From Pseudomonadota bacterium (GTDB lineage Bacteria; Myxococcota_A; UBA796; SXON01): DNA of 34,127 bases. Below the pieces are notes generated by a model. The model was not told where the DNA came from and searched no databases. It saw only the letters and a list, made by a program, of their open reading frames with translations. The stretch is from NCBI GenBank assembly GCA_030684355.1, contig JAUXTN010000188.1, forward strand, positions 1 through 34,127. The letters run 5' to 3'. A program made the position numbers and the translations under genes. Positions 22,731-31,282 of the stretch are shown here, one piece after another (the first letter of the stretch is position 1; the number at the start of each line of letters is the position of its first letter).

Positions 22731-25082
22731 GTGGTCCAGTCCCCGAGCGAAACCGCGACGCCATCCGCGTGGCGATGGATCGGCCGAAACCTGTTGCTTT
22801 CGGCCGCTTACCTCGTGCTGGGCTGGGTCTCCGGGCAGCTCGGCATCCCGCCGGGCTATGCGTCGGCCGTGTGGCCGCCGGCGGGCATCGCGGTGGCCGC
22901 GGCGATCCTCTGGGGGCCGGCCGCGTGGCCGGGGATCGCGCTCGGGTCCGGCCTGCTGAACAGCTGGCTCTCCTTGCACGCGACCCCTGGGGAGCCCACC
23001 CTCGCCGTGGTCGCGGGGGCGCTCGTGGGCCTCGGGGCCGCCGCCCAGGCGGGGGTCGCGGCGCGGATGGTCGCCCGGCGGCTCGGCACCGGGAACCCGC
23101 TCGACCGGGGTCAGGACGTCGTCCTCCTCCTCCTCCTCGCGGGGCCCGTGGCGTCCCTGCTCAACAGCACGTGGAGCGTCGCGGTCCTCACGCTGCTCGG
23201 CCGCCTGCAACCGGGCCAGCAGCTCGGCAACTGGCTCACGTGGTGGGTCGGCGACTCCATCGGCGTCATGCTCTTCACGCCGATGCTCCTCGCGTGGATG
23301 GCCTACCCGCGGCACCTGTGGCGGCGCCGCTGGCGGGAGGTCGCGGGCCCGCTGCTGCTCGCAGCAATCGCGGTCGTCGGCACGTTCGTGGCCTCCTCGC
23401 AGCAAGCGGAGCTCGCCCGGCGCGCGACCTTCGAGGCCCAGGCGAACGCCGCAGCCGGGGTGATCGAGCGGGAGTTGGACCGGAGCATCGCGTTCACCGA
23501 GAGCACGGCGCGCCTCTTCAGCGCCATGACGACGGTGCCGGAGAGCGACTTCTCCGAATTCGTCGACCCCTGGCTGCGCGTGAACCCGACCATCCGCGCG
23601 CTCGTCTGGGCGCCGGTCGTGCGCTCCTCCACCCCCCCGGCCACCGCGAGCGGCGCCACGGAGGCCGGCCGGCTCTCGTTCTACGAGCGCGACTCTGGGG
23701 GGCACAAGCTCGGCGTGCAGCCGCGAGCGCTCTACGTCCCCGTCTACTACTCCGAGCCCCAGCCCCTCAACGCCGGCGCGATCGGCTTCGACGTCGCGTC
23801 CGATCCCGAGCTGGCCGACACGCTCGCCCGCGCGCGCGATTCCGGCGAGCCCAGCCTCTCGCCGGAGGTGACCTTCAACTTGACCCAGACGCACGAGCGG
23901 GGCGTGCTGGTCGTCGCGCCGGTCTACACGACGACGGTGACGCCGCCGAGCGTCGCCGAACGGCGCGCGGAGCTGCGCGGCTACGTCCTCTGCGCGGTGC
24001 GCCTCGGGGACCTCGCCGCATCCGCGCTGCAACGCAGCGGGCGCGACGACATCGCCCTGGGCGTCTTCGACACGACCGAGGGCCCGATCAGTACGGTGTG
24101 GACGGCGAACACGCCGCGGTCCGCGGACGGCATGTACACGAGCACGCCCGTCACGCTCGCGGGCCGGCGCTGGGTCATCGACGCCTGGACCACAACCCCC
24201 TCGTCCGAGGCCGGCGCCGGGTGGCTGCTCCTCGCGGCGGGGCTCGGCTTCTCCGGCCTCATCGCCGCCTTCGTGCTCGACGCGGGCGCGCGGGCCACGC
24301 GCATCGAGCTGCTCGTGGCGCTCCGGACGGCCGCGCTCGCCCAGTCCAACGAGGCCCTCCGCCGGTCGAACCTCGACCTCAAGCGGTTCGCCCACGTCGC
24401 CTCCCACGACATGCGCGAGCCCCTGCGCACGATCGCGAGCTTCGCCGAGCTCCTCACGCTGGAGCAGGCGCACCGGCTCGACCTGACCGGCCGTGACCAC
24501 CTCAACCGCATCCTGGCAGCGGCGCGCCGGATGCAGGCCCTCGTCAACAACCTCCTGGATCTTGCCCGTGTCGACAGCCGGGCCGTCCCACTGGCGCCGG
24601 TCCCCCTCAACAGCTCGGTTGACGCCGCGCTCGAGAACCTCCACGCCTCGATCGTCGAGTGCGGGGCGCGCATCGAGGTGGGCCGGCTCCCCGTGGCGCT
24701 CGCGGACCGCGTCCAGATGGTCCAGGTCTTCCAGAACCTGCTCGCCAACGGGCTCGAGTACCGTCGCCCGGACGTGCCGCCGGTCCTCCGGGTCGGCGCG
24801 CGGCACACCCCGACCGGGTGGGAGATCGCGGTGCAGGACAACGGTGCCGGGATCGAACGGCGGCATCGGGAGCGCATCTTCGAGATGTTCGAGCGGCTGC
24901 AGCGCGACGGCCGGCCGCCCGGCCGCGGCGTGGGCCTGGCCACCTGCCGGAGCATCGTGGAGCGGCACGGGGGGAGAATCTGGGTGGAAGCCGCGCCCTC
25001 CGGTGGAAGCGTGTTCAAATTCACCCTCCCGGGCGCCCATTCGCCCTTACCGGAGAGCGACCTCGAGTATGCCGTCCCCTAG
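22731..25082 (+). CDS. MASE1-CHASE sensor histidine kinase
   Basis: A 783-residue membrane sensor kinase from the GTG at 22731, preceded by GGGAGAGGCGGAAC. An in-frame ATG at 22644 adds 29 residues but has a poor ribosome site. Order of parts: a MASE1-type multi-helix membrane domain (about 15-200, with SAVWPPAGIAVAAAILWG), an extracytoplasmic CHASE domain (about 230-485, bounded by membrane helices), a return helix (about 495-517), a HisKA domain with phospho-acceptor H559 in AHVASHDMREPL, and a HATPase with N-box QNLLANGLEYR, DNGAGI and GRGVGLATCRSIVERHGG. CHASE domains sense small extracellular molecules; the ligand here is unknown. Its end overlaps the receiver gene by 14 bases, so the two are probably partners. 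Confidence 0.93.
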   Translation: MVQSPSETATPSAWRWIGRNLLLSAAYLVLGWVSGQLGIPPGYASAVWPPAGIAVAAAILWGPAAWPGIALGSGLLNSWLSLHATPGEPTLAVVAGALVGLGAAAQAGVAARMVARRLGTGNPLDRGQDVVLLLLLAGPVASLLNSTWSVAVLTLLGRLQPGQQLGNWLTWWVGDSIGVMLFTPMLLAWMAYPRHLWRRRWREVAGPLLLAAIAVVGTFVASSQQAELARRATFEAQANAAAGVIERELDRSIAFTESTARLFSAMTTVPESDFSEFVDPWLRVNPTIRALVWAPVVRSSTPPATASGATEAGRLSFYERDSGGHKLGVQPRALYVPVYYSEPQPLNAGAIGFDVASDPELADTLARARDSGEPSLSPEVTFNLTQTHERGVLVVAPVYTTTVTPPSVAERRAELRGYVLCAVRLGDLAASALQRSGRDDIALGVFDTTEGPISTVWTANTPRSADGMYTSTPVTLAGRRWVIDAWTTTPSSEAGAGWLLLAAGLGFSGLIAAFVLDAGARATRIELLVALRTAALAQSNEALRRSNLDLKRFAHVASHDMREPLRTIASFAELLTLEQAHRLDLTGRDHLNRILAAARRMQALVNNLLDLARVDSRAVPLAPVPLNSSVDAALENLHASIVECGARIEVGRLPVALADRVQMVQVFQNLLANGLEYRRPDVPPVLRVGARHTPTGWEIAVQDNGAGIERRHRERIFEMFERLQRDGRPPGRGVGLATCRSIVERHGGRIWVEAAPSGGSVFKFTLPGAHSPLPESDLEYAVP

Positions 25083-25488
25083 CGCCTCGTTCCTGGTGGT
25101 CGACGACAACGAGGACGACATCGAGCTCCTCCGCATCGCGATGCGCCGGTGTGGCTCGGCGTGCGGGATCTCGGTCGCGACGAACGGCGCGGACGCCATC
25201 CGCCGGCTGGGGCCGGGCGGCGACGACCGCCCGGACCTCGTGCTGCTCGACTGGAAGATGCCGGGCGTGTCCGGAGCCGAGGTGTTGAGGGCCATCCGGG
25301 AGAACCCGGCGATGCGCGGCCTGCCCGTGCTCGTGTTCTCCTCGTCGAGCGCACCCGACGACATCCGGGCCGCGCACGCGCTCGGCGCGACCGGCTACCT
25401 GCCGAAGCCCGCCGACATGAGCGAGTACCTCCGGCTCGCACAAGCCTTGGACGACCGGTGGTGTCGTCGGGGCGCTCCCCCCGGCTGA
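25069..25488 (+). CDS. Stand-alone response regulator receiver (Rcp1-like)
   Basis: A 139-residue single receiver domain with no output domain. Acidic pocket D12/D13 (VVDDNEDD), phospho-acceptor D61 (LVLLDWKMPG), the switch Ser/Thr in FSSSS (about 90-94) and K113 (LPKPAD) are all present. The longer loop before the acceptor Asp and the DWKMPG sequence resemble the Rcp1/CheY-like receivers found beside phytochrome and CHASE-type histidine kinases. It starts inside the kinase gene, with GGAGAG about 11 bases before the ATG. It probably takes phosphate from that kinase and relays it to another protein or acts as a phosphate sink. Confidence 0.92.
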   Translation: MPSPSASFLVVDDNEDDIELLRIAMRRCGSACGISVATNGADAIRRLGPGGDDRPDLVLLDWKMPGVSGAEVLRAIRENPAMRGLPVLVFSSSSAPDDIRAAHALGATGYLPKPADMSEYLRLAQALDDRWCRRGAPPG

Positions 25489-25535
25489 GGGGCCGCCGAC
25501 GGAGCCCGGCTGCGCCGCTTTCTCGTCAGCGTGCC

Positions 25536-25564
25536 TTGTCGATGCCGATTCGATCCCGTACCTT
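25536..25564 (+). promoter_or_regulatory. Candidate promoter of the peptide ABC operon
   Basis: TTGTCG (25536-25541) and TACCTT (25559-25564) are separated by 17 bp, about 20 bp before the operon start. Matches to the sigma70 consensus are partial (about four and three to four of six). It sits in the only gap (95 bp) between the receiver gene and the operon. Confidence 0.4.
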
Positions 25565-25588
25565 CCCGCCCACGTTCCGTAGGTGGTG

Positions 25589-27532
25589 ATGACGCGTCTC
25601 TTGCAGTCCGGGTTCGGGGTCGGTCTCCTGGTCCTGCTCGTCGTGATCGGCGCAGTCAACACGGCCCAGCTCCACAACCTGGAGAAGAAGGTCGCGGAGC
25701 TCGAGACGTCGCCGAGGCCCACGGTGAGCGGCCAGAAGGAAGGGCCTCCGGTCGCGGTGGTCTCCACGGCTCAGGCCGGCGGCAGCCTCTGCTACAGCTC
25801 CGACGAAGAGAAGCTCGCGCTGCAGGACGAGGCGAACGTCCTGAAGCCCTTCCAATACCCGCCGGGCTGGCCGTCGAAGATCGACCGGGGCGGCACCTTG
25901 AAGAGGCACGTCGGCCAGGATCCCCCGGGCCTCAACCCGATCGCGTCGAACAACGCCGCGGATCTGTCCGAGCTCTACCGCTACATGGGCGCCAGGATCG
26001 CGGTGCAGTCGCAGCACAACCCCGACGATTGGTACCCCGACCTCGCCACCAAGGTCACCCGCTCGCCGGACGGCCTCGTCTACGACGTGTACCTCCGCAA
26101 GGGCGCCTACTGGTCCAAGCCCACGGTCGACCTCTCCGACCCGCGCCACGCCTGGCTCGCGGCCGATCACGAGGTCACCGCCGACGACTACGCGTTCACG
26201 ATCGAGATGATCAAGAACCCGCAGGTGCTCGGCCGCGCCGCCGCGCTCCGCACCTACGTCGAGGCTCTCTCCCGCATCGAGGTGGTGGACACCCACCACT
26301 TCCGCGTCCACTTCACCGAGAACCTCTACATCAACCAGCCGACGCTGCTCGACCTCGAGCCCATGCCGCGCTGGCTCTACATGTACGACGAAGATGGCCG
26401 GAAGTTCGACGACGCCACCTGGGGCGACAAGCAGAACAGCCACTGGTACAACCAGAAGGCCATCGGCGCGGGCGCCTACAACTTCGTCGAGTGGGAGCCC
26501 GGCGTCCGGATCGTCATCGAGAAGAACGAGCGCTACCACCTGAACAAGTGCGCGCCCGCCAACTTCGACCGCATCGAGATGAAGGTCCTGAAGGACCAGC
26601 AGTCCTGGCTCCGCCGCCTGAAGACCGGCGAGCTCGACTACAGCCACATGCAGCCGCAGCAATTCCTGGCCGAGGTCAAGGACAAGCAGCCGTACCTCGG
26701 CGAAGAAGGCCTGAAGCTGGCCGTCGGTGACGAGGCCTCCTACTTCTACATCGGCTGGAACCAGACGCGCCCGCAGTTCCAGGACAAGCGCGTCCGCAAG
26801 GCGCTCAGCGAAGCCCTCGACCGCCAGGGCCTCGTCGACAGCGTGTTCGCGGGGCTCGGCACCATCACCTCGGGCCCGTTCGACCAGTCGAACCCCTGCT
26901 ACGACAGCTCCATCGCGCCCCTCCCCTACGACCTCGAGGACGCCAAGCGCCTCCTCGACGAGGCCGGCTGGAAGGACACCGACGGCGACGGCACCCGCGA
27001 CAAGATGGTCGACGGCAAGAAGGTGCAGTTCACCTTCACCATGGTCATCTACGGCTCCTCCACCGAGTACGAGACCCTCGCCCGCGTCTACCGCGAGGCC
27101 CTCGACCGCCTCGGCATCAAGATGACGGCCCAGCCGCTCGAGTGGGCGGCGCACCTGAAGAAGATCAACGAGCGTGACTTCGACGCCTACACCGGCGCCT
27201 GGGTGCCCTCCTGGGAGATCGACCTCTACCAGATCTGGCACTCCACGGAGGCCGACCGCCCCGAGTCGTCGAACTACGTGAGCTTCCGCAACGCCGACGG
27301 CGACCGCATCGCCGAGGCCCTCCGTCGCGAGTTCGACGAGACGAAGCGCGTCGACCTCTGCCACCAGTTCCACGCGCTCGTGCACGACGAGCAGCCGTAC
27401 ACGTTCATCTACCAGCGGAAGCGCCCGGTGCTCTACTGGGACCACATGAACACGCCGATCTTCTCCAAGCTCAACCCGCATCGGGACGCCCGGCTGTTCT
27501 CCTTCGCGTCGCTCCCGGACCCGGCGAAGTAG
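25589..27532 (+). CDS. Peptide ABC transporter substrate-binding protein, membrane-anchored
   Basis: A 647-residue SBP_bac_5 (DppA/OppA-type) binding protein. Typical parts are RGGTLKRHVGQDPPGLNP near the start of the mature domain, TADDYAFTIEMI, GAGAYNFVEWEPG, RKALSEALDRQGLVDSVF, and a GWKDTDGDGTRD loop common in this family. It lacks a lipobox. Instead an N-terminal helix (about residues 9-26, GFGVGLLVLLVVIGAV) and a short coiled-coil-like LEKKVAELE suggest an uncleaved anchor with a stalk. Starts at ATG 25589 or the overlapping GTG codons at 25583 and 25586 are all possible; AGGTGGTG covers them. It is the first gene of a five-gene importer operon and binds di- or oligopeptides or a related solute in the periplasm. 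Confidence 0.93.
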   Translation: MTRLLQSGFGVGLLVLLVVIGAVNTAQLHNLEKKVAELETSPRPTVSGQKEGPPVAVVSTAQAGGSLCYSSDEEKLALQDEANVLKPFQYPPGWPSKIDRGGTLKRHVGQDPPGLNPIASNNAADLSELYRYMGARIAVQSQHNPDDWYPDLATKVTRSPDGLVYDVYLRKGAYWSKPTVDLSDPRHAWLAADHEVTADDYAFTIEMIKNPQVLGRAAALRTYVEALSRIEVVDTHHFRVHFTENLYINQPTLLDLEPMPRWLYMYDEDGRKFDDATWGDKQNSHWYNQKAIGAGAYNFVEWEPGVRIVIEKNERYHLNKCAPANFDRIEMKVLKDQQSWLRRLKTGELDYSHMQPQQFLAEVKDKQPYLGEEGLKLAVGDEASYFYIGWNQTRPQFQDKRVRKALSEALDRQGLVDSVFAGLGTITSGPFDQSNPCYDSSIAPLPYDLEDAKRLLDEAGWKDTDGDGTRDKMVDGKKVQFTFTMVIYGSSTEYETLARVYREALDRLGIKMTAQPLEWAAHLKKINERDFDAYTGAWVPSWEIDLYQIWHSTEADRPESSNYVSFRNADGDRIAEALRREFDETKRVDLCHQFHALVHDEQPYTFIYQRKRPVLYWDHMNTPIFSKLNPHRDARLFSFASLPDPAK

Positions 27533-27538
27533 GCGGGC

Positions 27539-28969
27539 ATGCTCCAGTACGCGGTCAAGCGCATCCTCTGGATGATCCCGACCTTCTTCATGATCTCGCT
27601 GGTCGTGTTCGTCCTCATCAACCTCGCCCCCGGCAACCCCGGGCAGGCGGGCGGGGCCGAGAACGGGCAGAGTGGGCAGTCGGTCCAGTCCGAGAGCGTG
27701 ATCTTCTTCAAGCGCCAGTTCAACCTGGATAAGCCGATCCTCGTCAACACGCGGACGAGGCTCACCCAGGGCGAGGTCCGGCAGCTCATCGTCACGGCGC
27801 GCAGCGTCGAGGGCACGCCGACGCCGGCGCAGATCATCGCCGCGAAGGACGCCCTCGAAGACTACGGGAACTACCTCGTGCGGCACCTCGTCGCGCTCCA
27901 GGCGGACGACGCCAACCCCGACGTGCGCCGCCTCGCCACGAGCTACCTCCTCACCGCCGCCACCCTCTCGATGACGAGCGAGACCGCCGGGGACGCCGCC
28001 GCCGCCCGTGACGTCAACCGCGAACGGGACGCCTACAACCGGGTGTTCCGCGACTGGTCATGCGCGGCCGCCGCTCCCCCCGAGTGCGTGGGGGAGACGA
28101 CCGCGAAGTGGCAGGCGTGGTGGGCCGAGAACCGCTCGACCTACGAGTACACCGCCGCCGAGACCGCCTGGGCCTTCTTCTTCGACACGCGGTTCGCGAC
28201 CTACTGGCGCAACCTCGTGCACCTCGACTTCGGCGTCTCCGCGAACAGCCGCGAGCCCATCCTCGACCTCGTGCTCGGCAAGCTGAAGTACTCCGTCAGC
28301 CTCTCGCTCACCGCGGTGATGCTCGCCTACCTCGTGGCCGTCCCCCTCGGCGTCTACTCCGCCGTCCGGTCGGGCTCGCGCGCCGACACCGTGCTCACCG
28401 CCGGCCTGTTCGTGCTCTACAGCCTGCCGACGTTCTTCACCGGCACCGTGCTCCTGCAGCTCCTCTCGCAGGGCACACCCGTGAAGTGGTTCCCCACCGG
28501 GGACTTCCAGAGCCAGGCCGCCATCCCGACGACCCTCGGCAGCCTCGCCGACATCGCCTGGCACCTCGCGTTGCCGGTCGCCACGAGCACCTCCGTCGCC
28601 CTCGCGGCGCTGTCCCGCTACGCCCGCACCGGTGTCATCGACGTGATCCGCGCCGACTACATCCGCACGGCGCGCGCCAAGGGGCTCGAAGAGCCCGTCG
28701 TCATCATCAAGCACGCCGTACGCAACGGCATGATCCCCATCCTGACCCTGCTCGGCGGCATCCTCCCGGTGCTCGTCTCGGGCAGTGTCGTCATCGAGGT
28801 GGTGTTCAACATCCCCGGCATGGGCCAGTTCCTCGTCGAGTCCATCGGCCAGCGCGACTACAACGCCGTCATGGCGGTGCTGCTCGCCTCGGCCGTCCTC
28901 ACGCTCGTCGGCATCCTCTTCTCCGACCTCTCCTACGCCCTCGTGGATCCCCGGATCAACCTTGACTGA
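27539..28969 (+). CDS. Peptide ABC transporter permease, DppB type, with large insertion
   Basis: A 476-residue inner-membrane permease. The first helix (about 8-30, LWMIPTFFMISLVVFVLINLAPG) is typical of DppB/OppB, but about 200 residues of soluble, mostly helical sequence come before the remaining helices (from about 245). Normal members are near 310-340 residues, so this one has a large periplasmic insert. The EAA loop is clear (DYIRTARAKGLEEPVVIIKHAVRNGMIPI region, about 375-405), the docking site for the ATPases. It starts 6 bp after the binding-protein stop. The insert may contact the anchored binding protein, but that is inference. Confidence 0.92.
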   Translation: MLQYAVKRILWMIPTFFMISLVVFVLINLAPGNPGQAGGAENGQSGQSVQSESVIFFKRQFNLDKPILVNTRTRLTQGEVRQLIVTARSVEGTPTPAQIIAAKDALEDYGNYLVRHLVALQADDANPDVRRLATSYLLTAATLSMTSETAGDAAAARDVNRERDAYNRVFRDWSCAAAAPPECVGETTAKWQAWWAENRSTYEYTAAETAWAFFFDTRFATYWRNLVHLDFGVSANSREPILDLVLGKLKYSVSLSLTAVMLAYLVAVPLGVYSAVRSGSRADTVLTAGLFVLYSLPTFFTGTVLLQLLSQGTPVKWFPTGDFQSQAAIPTTLGSLADIAWHLALPVATSTSVALAALSRYARTGVIDVIRADYIRTARAKGLEEPVVIIKHAVRNGMIPILTLLGGILPVLVSGSVVIEVVFNIPGMGQFLVESIGQRDYNAVMAVLLASAVLTLVGILFSDLSYALVDPRINLD

Positions 28970-30224
28970 CGCGAGCTCCGCCCAGCCTCTCCCGCAGCGG
29001 CTCCCGGAACGTCCTCCAGCGGCGGCGGAGGACCCGAGCTGGCTCCAGATCGTCTGGGGCCAGTTCAAGAAGCGGAAGATCCCGTATTACTCGATGTGGG
29101 GCGTGTTCGGCCTCTTCCTCATCGCCGTGTACGCCCCGGTGTTCATCTCGAACAAGCCGTTCGTCTGGAACGGCGGCGACGGCCTCGAGTTCCCCTGGCT
29201 CACGACGCTGTTCAACCGGAACACGTACGAGAACGCCATCGACATCTTCTTCAACAGCCTGCTCCTGCCGGGCACGCTGCTGATCGTGCCGGTCGCGGTC
29301 GTGTGGCGGCGCACCGCGGGTCGGCCACGGCGCGCGCGGATCGCCGCCCGCCAGCGCGCGATGCTCGGCGCGTTCGGCGCCTGGGCCGTGGCATTGGTCG
29401 CGCTCCTCGCGTTCCCGCTCCAGGCCCCCACGCCCGTCTACCCCGAGGTCGAGGCCACGCTCGAGGCCGCGGGCACGCCGGTCACCGCCGTCTACGCGCC
29501 GGTCCCCTACTCCTACCGGGGCACCGACATCTCGAAGGCGATGGAGGGCCCCTCCACGGAGCACCTCCTCGGCACGGACGGCGCCGGCTCCGACGTCTTC
29601 GCGCGCATGGTCTTCGGCACGCGCGTGTCGCTCACCGTCGGCATCTTCGCCGTGCTCCTCTACATCACCGTCGGCACGGTGGTCGGCGCGGTGGCGGGCT
29701 TCTTCGGCGGGCGCCTCGACACGCTCCTGATGCGCATCGTCGAGGTCGTGATCTGCATCCCGTCGCTGTTCCTGGTGCTCTCCGTCGCGGCGTTCATCCC
29801 CGAGCGCAGCATCTTCCACATCATGCTGATCATCGCGGCCGTCGCCTGGACCGGCCCCGCCCGCCTCGTGCGCGCCGAGTTCCTCCGCCTCCGCGAGCTC
29901 GACTTCGTGGCCGCGGCACGGGCGTCGGGCTTCGGCAAGGCGAGCATCATCTTCGAGGAGATCCTCCCGAACGCGCTCGGCCCCGTGCTCGTGAGCGCCA
30001 CGTTCGGCGTCGCCTCCGCGATCCTGGTCGAGTCCACGATGAGTTTTCTCGGCCTCGGGGACATCAGCGTGCCGAGCTGGGGCCAGATCCTCGCGACCGG
30101 CCGCCAGACCAGCTCGTGGACCCTCATCCTCGCCCCGGGCTTCGCGATCTTCCTGACGGTCTCCCTGCTCAACCTCTTGGGGGAAGGCGTGCGCGACGCC
30201 TTGGACCCCAAGCTGAGGTCGTGA
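28962..30224 (+). CDS. Peptide ABC transporter permease, DppC type
   Basis: A 420-residue permease. The TTG at 28962 overlaps the previous gene by 8 bases and gives a short Pro-rich N-terminus; the first ATG (residue 45) would leave out conserved-looking KKRKIPYYS. Helices lie at about 45-60, 90-110, 130-150, and five more after about 220. The extra membrane segments between the first helix and the core make it longer than usual DppC (about 300). The core has GTDGAGSDVFARMVFG, VEVVICIPSLFLVL and the EAA loop DFVAAARASGFGKASIIFEEILPNALGP. Its stop overlaps the next start as TGATG. Confidence 0.91.
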   Translation: MTDASSAQPLPQRLPERPPAAAEDPSWLQIVWGQFKKRKIPYYSMWGVFGLFLIAVYAPVFISNKPFVWNGGDGLEFPWLTTLFNRNTYENAIDIFFNSLLLPGTLLIVPVAVVWRRTAGRPRRARIAARQRAMLGAFGAWAVALVALLAFPLQAPTPVYPEVEATLEAAGTPVTAVYAPVPYSYRGTDISKAMEGPSTEHLLGTDGAGSDVFARMVFGTRVSLTVGIFAVLLYITVGTVVGAVAGFFGGRLDTLLMRIVEVVICIPSLFLVLSVAAFIPERSIFHIMLIIAAVAWTGPARLVRAEFLRLRELDFVAAARASGFGKASIIFEEILPNALGPVLVSATFGVASAILVESTMSFLGLGDISVPSWGQILATGRQTSSWTLILAPGFAIFLTVSLLNLLGEGVRDALDPKLRS

Positions 30225-31282
30225 TGGCGAAGAAGGAGGTCCTCCTCGAGGTCGTGGGCCTGAAGACCCACTTCTTCACCGACGGCGGCGTGCTCCCCTC
30301 GGTGGACGGCGTGAGCTTCACCGTGCACCGCGGCGAGGCCCTGGGCGTCGTCGGCGAGTCCGGGTGCGGCAAGTCGGTCATGTCGATGAGCATCCTGCGG
30401 CTCATCCCGCAGCCCCCGGGCCGCATCGTGGGCGGAGAGATCCGCTTCCACCCGCCCGGCGGCCCCTCGGTCGACCTCGTGACGCTCCCCATGAACCAGC
30501 TCAGGCAGGTCCGCGGCAACCGCATCGCGATGATCTTCCAGGAGCCGATGACCTCGCTCAACCCCGTCTACACGGTGGGCGACCAGATCGCGGAGTCGGT
30601 CATCCTCCACCAGGGCAAGGAGCCCGAGGAGGCCCGGGAGATCGCCATCAAGATGCTGGAGGAGGTCGGCATCCCCGCCGCCCGCCAGCGGGTCGACGAG
30701 TACCCGCACCAGCTCTCCGGCGGCATGAAGCAGCGCGTCATGATCGCGATGGCGTTGGCGTGCAACCCGGACCTCCTCATCGCGGACGAGCCCACCACCG
30801 CGCTCGACGTGACGATCCAGGCCCAGATCCTCGCCCTGCTCGACCGCGAGCGCGCCCACCGCCAGATGGCGGTCATCCTCATCACGCACGACCTCGGCGT
30901 CGTCTCCGAGACGTGCGACCGCGTCGTCGTCATGTACGCGGGGCACGTGGTCGAGACCGCCCCCACGGTCGACATCTTCGCGCGCCCGGCGCACCCCTAC
31001 ACCCGCGGCCTCCTCGCCTCCCTGCCCGGCGAGCACGGCGCGCGCGAGCGCCTCGCGACGATTGACGGCATGGTGCCGAGCCCGCTCGACTTCCCCACGG
31101 GCTGCCGGTTCCGCACGCGTTGCGCCTTCGCGACCGACGTATGCGCCACGACGCCCCCCCGCGTGGACCTCGGCCCGGACCACGCCGCGTGGTGCCACCA
31201 TCCGCAGCACGGCCCCACCGAGCATGCCGGGGCCCCGCTCGGTGAGACTCCGTACGAGGAGGAGCCGACCAATGTCGTCTGA
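30224..31282 (+). CDS. Peptide ABC transporter ATPase, DppD type
   Basis: A 352-residue cytoplasmic ATPase that powers the importer. Walker A GESGCGKS (about 43-50), Q-loop FQEPMTSLNP, signature LSGGMKQR, Walker B LLIADEPTTALD and the H-loop THDLGVV are present. The C-terminal oligopeptide-transporter domain carries four cysteines, GCRFRTRCAFATDVC plus a later WCHH, a pattern that binds a [4Fe-4S] cluster in some studied peptide importers. The start overlaps the preceding stop by one base (TGATG), implying coupled translation. Confidence 0.94.
   Translation: MAKKEVLLEVVGLKTHFFTDGGVLPSVDGVSFTVHRGEALGVVGESGCGKSVMSMSILRLIPQPPGRIVGGEIRFHPPGGPSVDLVTLPMNQLRQVRGNRIAMIFQEPMTSLNPVYTVGDQIAESVILHQGKEPEEAREIAIKMLEEVGIPAARQRVDEYPHQLSGGMKQRVMIAMALACNPDLLIADEPTTALDVTIQAQILALLDRERAHRQMAVILITHDLGVVSETCDRVVVMYAGHVVETAPTVDIFARPAHPYTRGLLASLPGEHGARERLATIDGMVPSPLDFPTGCRFRTRCAFATDVCATTPPRVDLGPDHAAWCHHPQHGPTEHAGAPLGETPYEEEPTNVV

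Noticed and set aside
21453..25040. A minus-strand open frame of nearly 1,200 codons antisense to the CotH-like and histidine kinase genes
   Set aside because: The plus-strand proteins have clear domains. The antisense product is low complexity, rich in Arg, Gly, Glu and Val, as expected from GC-rich third positions read in reverse.
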